Assembly (NCBI GenBank): GCA_007122555.1
Contig: SKTL01000233.1
Span: forward strand, 1 to 6,283
Source: Thermomicrobiaceae bacterium
Lineage (GTDB): Bacteria; Chloroflexota; Chloroflexia; Thermomicrobiales; Thermomicrobiaceae
Direction: 5' to 3'
Length of the DNA: 6,283 nucleotides
Below the pieces are notes generated by a model. It searched no databases and was not told the origin of the DNA. It saw only the letters and a list, made by a program, of their open reading frames with translations. The translations under genes and the position numbers were made by a program. Shown in pieces: positions 5,613-6,283 of this stretch (position 1 is its first letter; each line of letters opens with the position of its first letter).

Positions 5613-5657
5613 GGCCTCCGCAAGCGGAGGGCCCCTTCGGGCAAACGGCCCGAGCCG
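5613..5657 (+). repeat. Cluster of three GC-rich hairpins after the small ORF
   Basis: Three consecutive stem-loops: CCTCCG (5615-5620) with CGGAGG (5625-5630) around CAAG, extendable by GG/CC across one bulge; GCCC (5631-5634) with GGGC (5639-5642); and CGGC (5646-5649) with GCCG (5654-5657). An alternative fold pairs GGGCC (5629-5633) with GGCCC (5647-5651). The cluster starts seven bases after the ORF stop at 5606. None is followed by a T-tract, so it looks more like an RNA 3'-end stabilising structure or a REP-like element than a terminator. Confidence 0.4.
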
Positions 5658-5681
5658 GTCCCGGTACAGGGCACAGGACGC

Positions 5682-5719
5682 ACGAAACCCGGCGGGTATT
5701 CCCCGCCGGGTTCTTTCGT
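5682..5719. terminator. Strong, probably bidirectional intrinsic terminator between convergent units
   Basis: A perfect 11-bp stem (AACCCGGCGGG 5686-5696 with CCCGCCGGGTT 5702-5712) has a 5-base loop TATTC. An alternative outer pairing, ACGAAA (5682-5687) with TTTCGT (5714-5719), lengthens it across a short TTC bulge. It is followed by TTCTTT on the plus strand and TTT on the minus strand; the U-tracts are short. It lies about 47 bases past the yebC stop and 80 bases past the small ORF stop, so it can serve both converging transcripts. Confidence 0.75.
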
Positions 5720-5758
5720 CTCCGAGACAGTCTGCGATGTCACTGAGAGCATCCAGCT

Positions 5759-6283
5759 CTAGGCCACTGCTTCCTCAACCTCAGCCGGGAAGGCCGCGTT
5801 GGTGAACACCTGCTGTATGTCATCAAGATCCTCCAGCGCGTCCATCAACCGGATCGTTTTCTGCGCGTCACCCAGATCGAGCTCCAAGGTGTTCTGGGGC
5901 AACCGGGTGACCTCCGCCTGCTCGACCGACAGGCCGTTCGACCGAAGCTGCTCGGCGACATCGCTCAAGGCCGCAGGTTCAGTCGTGACATAGATTGCGT
6001 CATCGGTGGGATCGACATCCGACGCGCCGGCATCGATGGCGGTCATTGCCACCTCATCCGCATCAAGGCCATCAGCTGGAACGACAATCTGTCCAACGGT
6101 GTCGAACTGCCAGGCGACGCAGCCGGTCTCCCCGAGCGCGCCACCGTTTCGGTTGAAAGCAGTTCGGACTTCGGATGCCGTTCGGTTTCGGTTATCGGTC
6201 AGTGCGATCGCCATGATCGCGACGCCGCTCGGGCCGTATCCCTCGTAGAAGACGGTTTCGTAGTTCACGCTCTCCGAACCAGC
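5759..6283 (-). CDS. yebC: YebC/PmpR family protein (N-terminus cut by window edge)
   Basis: The visible 174 residues are the middle and C-terminal domains of a YebC/PmpR protein, a family of about 240-250 residues. Members are described as DNA-binding transcriptional regulators and, in more recent work, as translation factors that relieve ribosome stalling at proline-rich stretches. Landmarks are YEGYGPSGVAIMAIALTDN (14-32 of the visible part), the conserved NRTASEVRTAFNRNGG and LGETGCVAWQF blocks, and the typical C-terminal LMDALEDLDDIQQVFTN. About 70-80 N-terminal residues, including the usual MAGHSKW start, lie beyond base 6283. A GTG at 6268 lies inside the conserved region and is not the start. 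The protein is acidic at its C-terminus. It converges with the short plus-strand unit and shares the terminator at 5682-5719. ruvC often neighbours yebC in bacteria, but that side is not visible. Confidence 0.94.
   Translation of the reverse strand, partial: AGSESVNYETVFYEGYGPSGVAIMAIALTDNRNRTASEVRTAFNRNGGALGETGCVAWQFDTVGQIVVPADGLDADEVAMTAIDAGASDVDPTDDAIYVTTEPAALSDVAEQLRSNGLSVEQAEVTRLPQNTLELDLGDAQKTIRLMDALEDLDDIQQVFTNAAFPAEVEEAVA

Larger units (their letters stand above)
5143..5758. other. 616-base region without a large gene; holds a probable short transcription unit
   Basis: Between the aldolase stop and the yebC stop no protein of normal size is encoded. In order, the plus strand shows an extended -10 promoter (5202-5210) and a long imperfect hairpin (5221-5282). 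Smaller stem-loops follow at 5365-5389 (GATCC-AGG with CCT-GGATC, one bulged C) and 5417-5433 (CGAAG with CTTCG), with a 10-bp palindrome CCGGCGCCGG at 5394-5403. Next come a possible small ORF (5481-5606), clustered hairpins (5613-5657) and a strong terminator-like inverted repeat (5682-5719). No intrinsic terminator is evident directly after the aldolase gene, so readthrough from 5142 is also possible. None of the riboswitch or RNA families I know by core motif is recognised. Confidence 0.6.

Noticed and set aside
5607..5712. Attenuator for a downstream operon with the Cys-rich ORF as leader peptide
   Set aside because: The next gene is on the opposite strand and converges, so there is nothing downstream in the same direction within the window for it to control.

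Overview
The window is about 60% GC by eye and tightly packed. Its genes use many GTG and TTG starts, and most are preceded by clear Shine-Dalgarno sites. An MreB-type cell-shape gene, an M50-like membrane protease, a beta-class DNA methyltransferase, a GntG/threonine-aldolase-family enzyme and a YebC/PmpR gene together suggest a free-living, rod-forming, high-GC bacterium. The protein style and low-lysine composition remind me of Chloroflexota (Thermomicrobia-like), but this is an impression and not a demonstrated placement. No mobile element, CRISPR array, tRNA or rRNA is visible.

Layout. (1) Bases 1-967, minus strand: mreB, nearly complete, with its C-terminus beyond the left edge. It has a 100-base leader carrying two inverted repeats and its own extended -10 promoter. 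(2) Bases 1119-3074, minus strand: a two-gene unit made of a polytopic M50-like metalloprotease and a coiled-coil protein with a four-cysteine zinc ribbon. (3) Bases 3075-3212: a divergent promoter region. (4) Bases 3213-5142, plus strand: an apparently solitary DNA methyltransferase followed 31 bases later by a PLP-dependent threonine-aldolase-family gene. (5) Bases 5143-5758: a stretch with no large gene. It appears to hold a short transcription unit of its own: an extended -10 promoter, a 62-base imperfect hairpin almost at the predicted transcript start, a possible 41-residue protein with four cysteines, a run of GC-rich hairpins and a strong inverted-repeat terminator. (6) Bases 5759-6283, minus strand: a yebC-like gene whose N-terminus lies beyond the right edge, converging on that terminator.

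How the parts relate. The known genes are mostly housekeeping (shape, amino-acid metabolism, translation or regulation, DNA methylation) and do not form an obvious pathway. The protease and zinc-ribbon genes look like an expression unit and may act together at the membrane. The part least explained by known families is 5200-5712, which is the best candidate here for something undescribed: a structured leader or small RNA joined to a cysteine-rich mini-protein. Four predicted promoters in the window share a TGN-TANNNT extended -10 form without a convincing -35 element.
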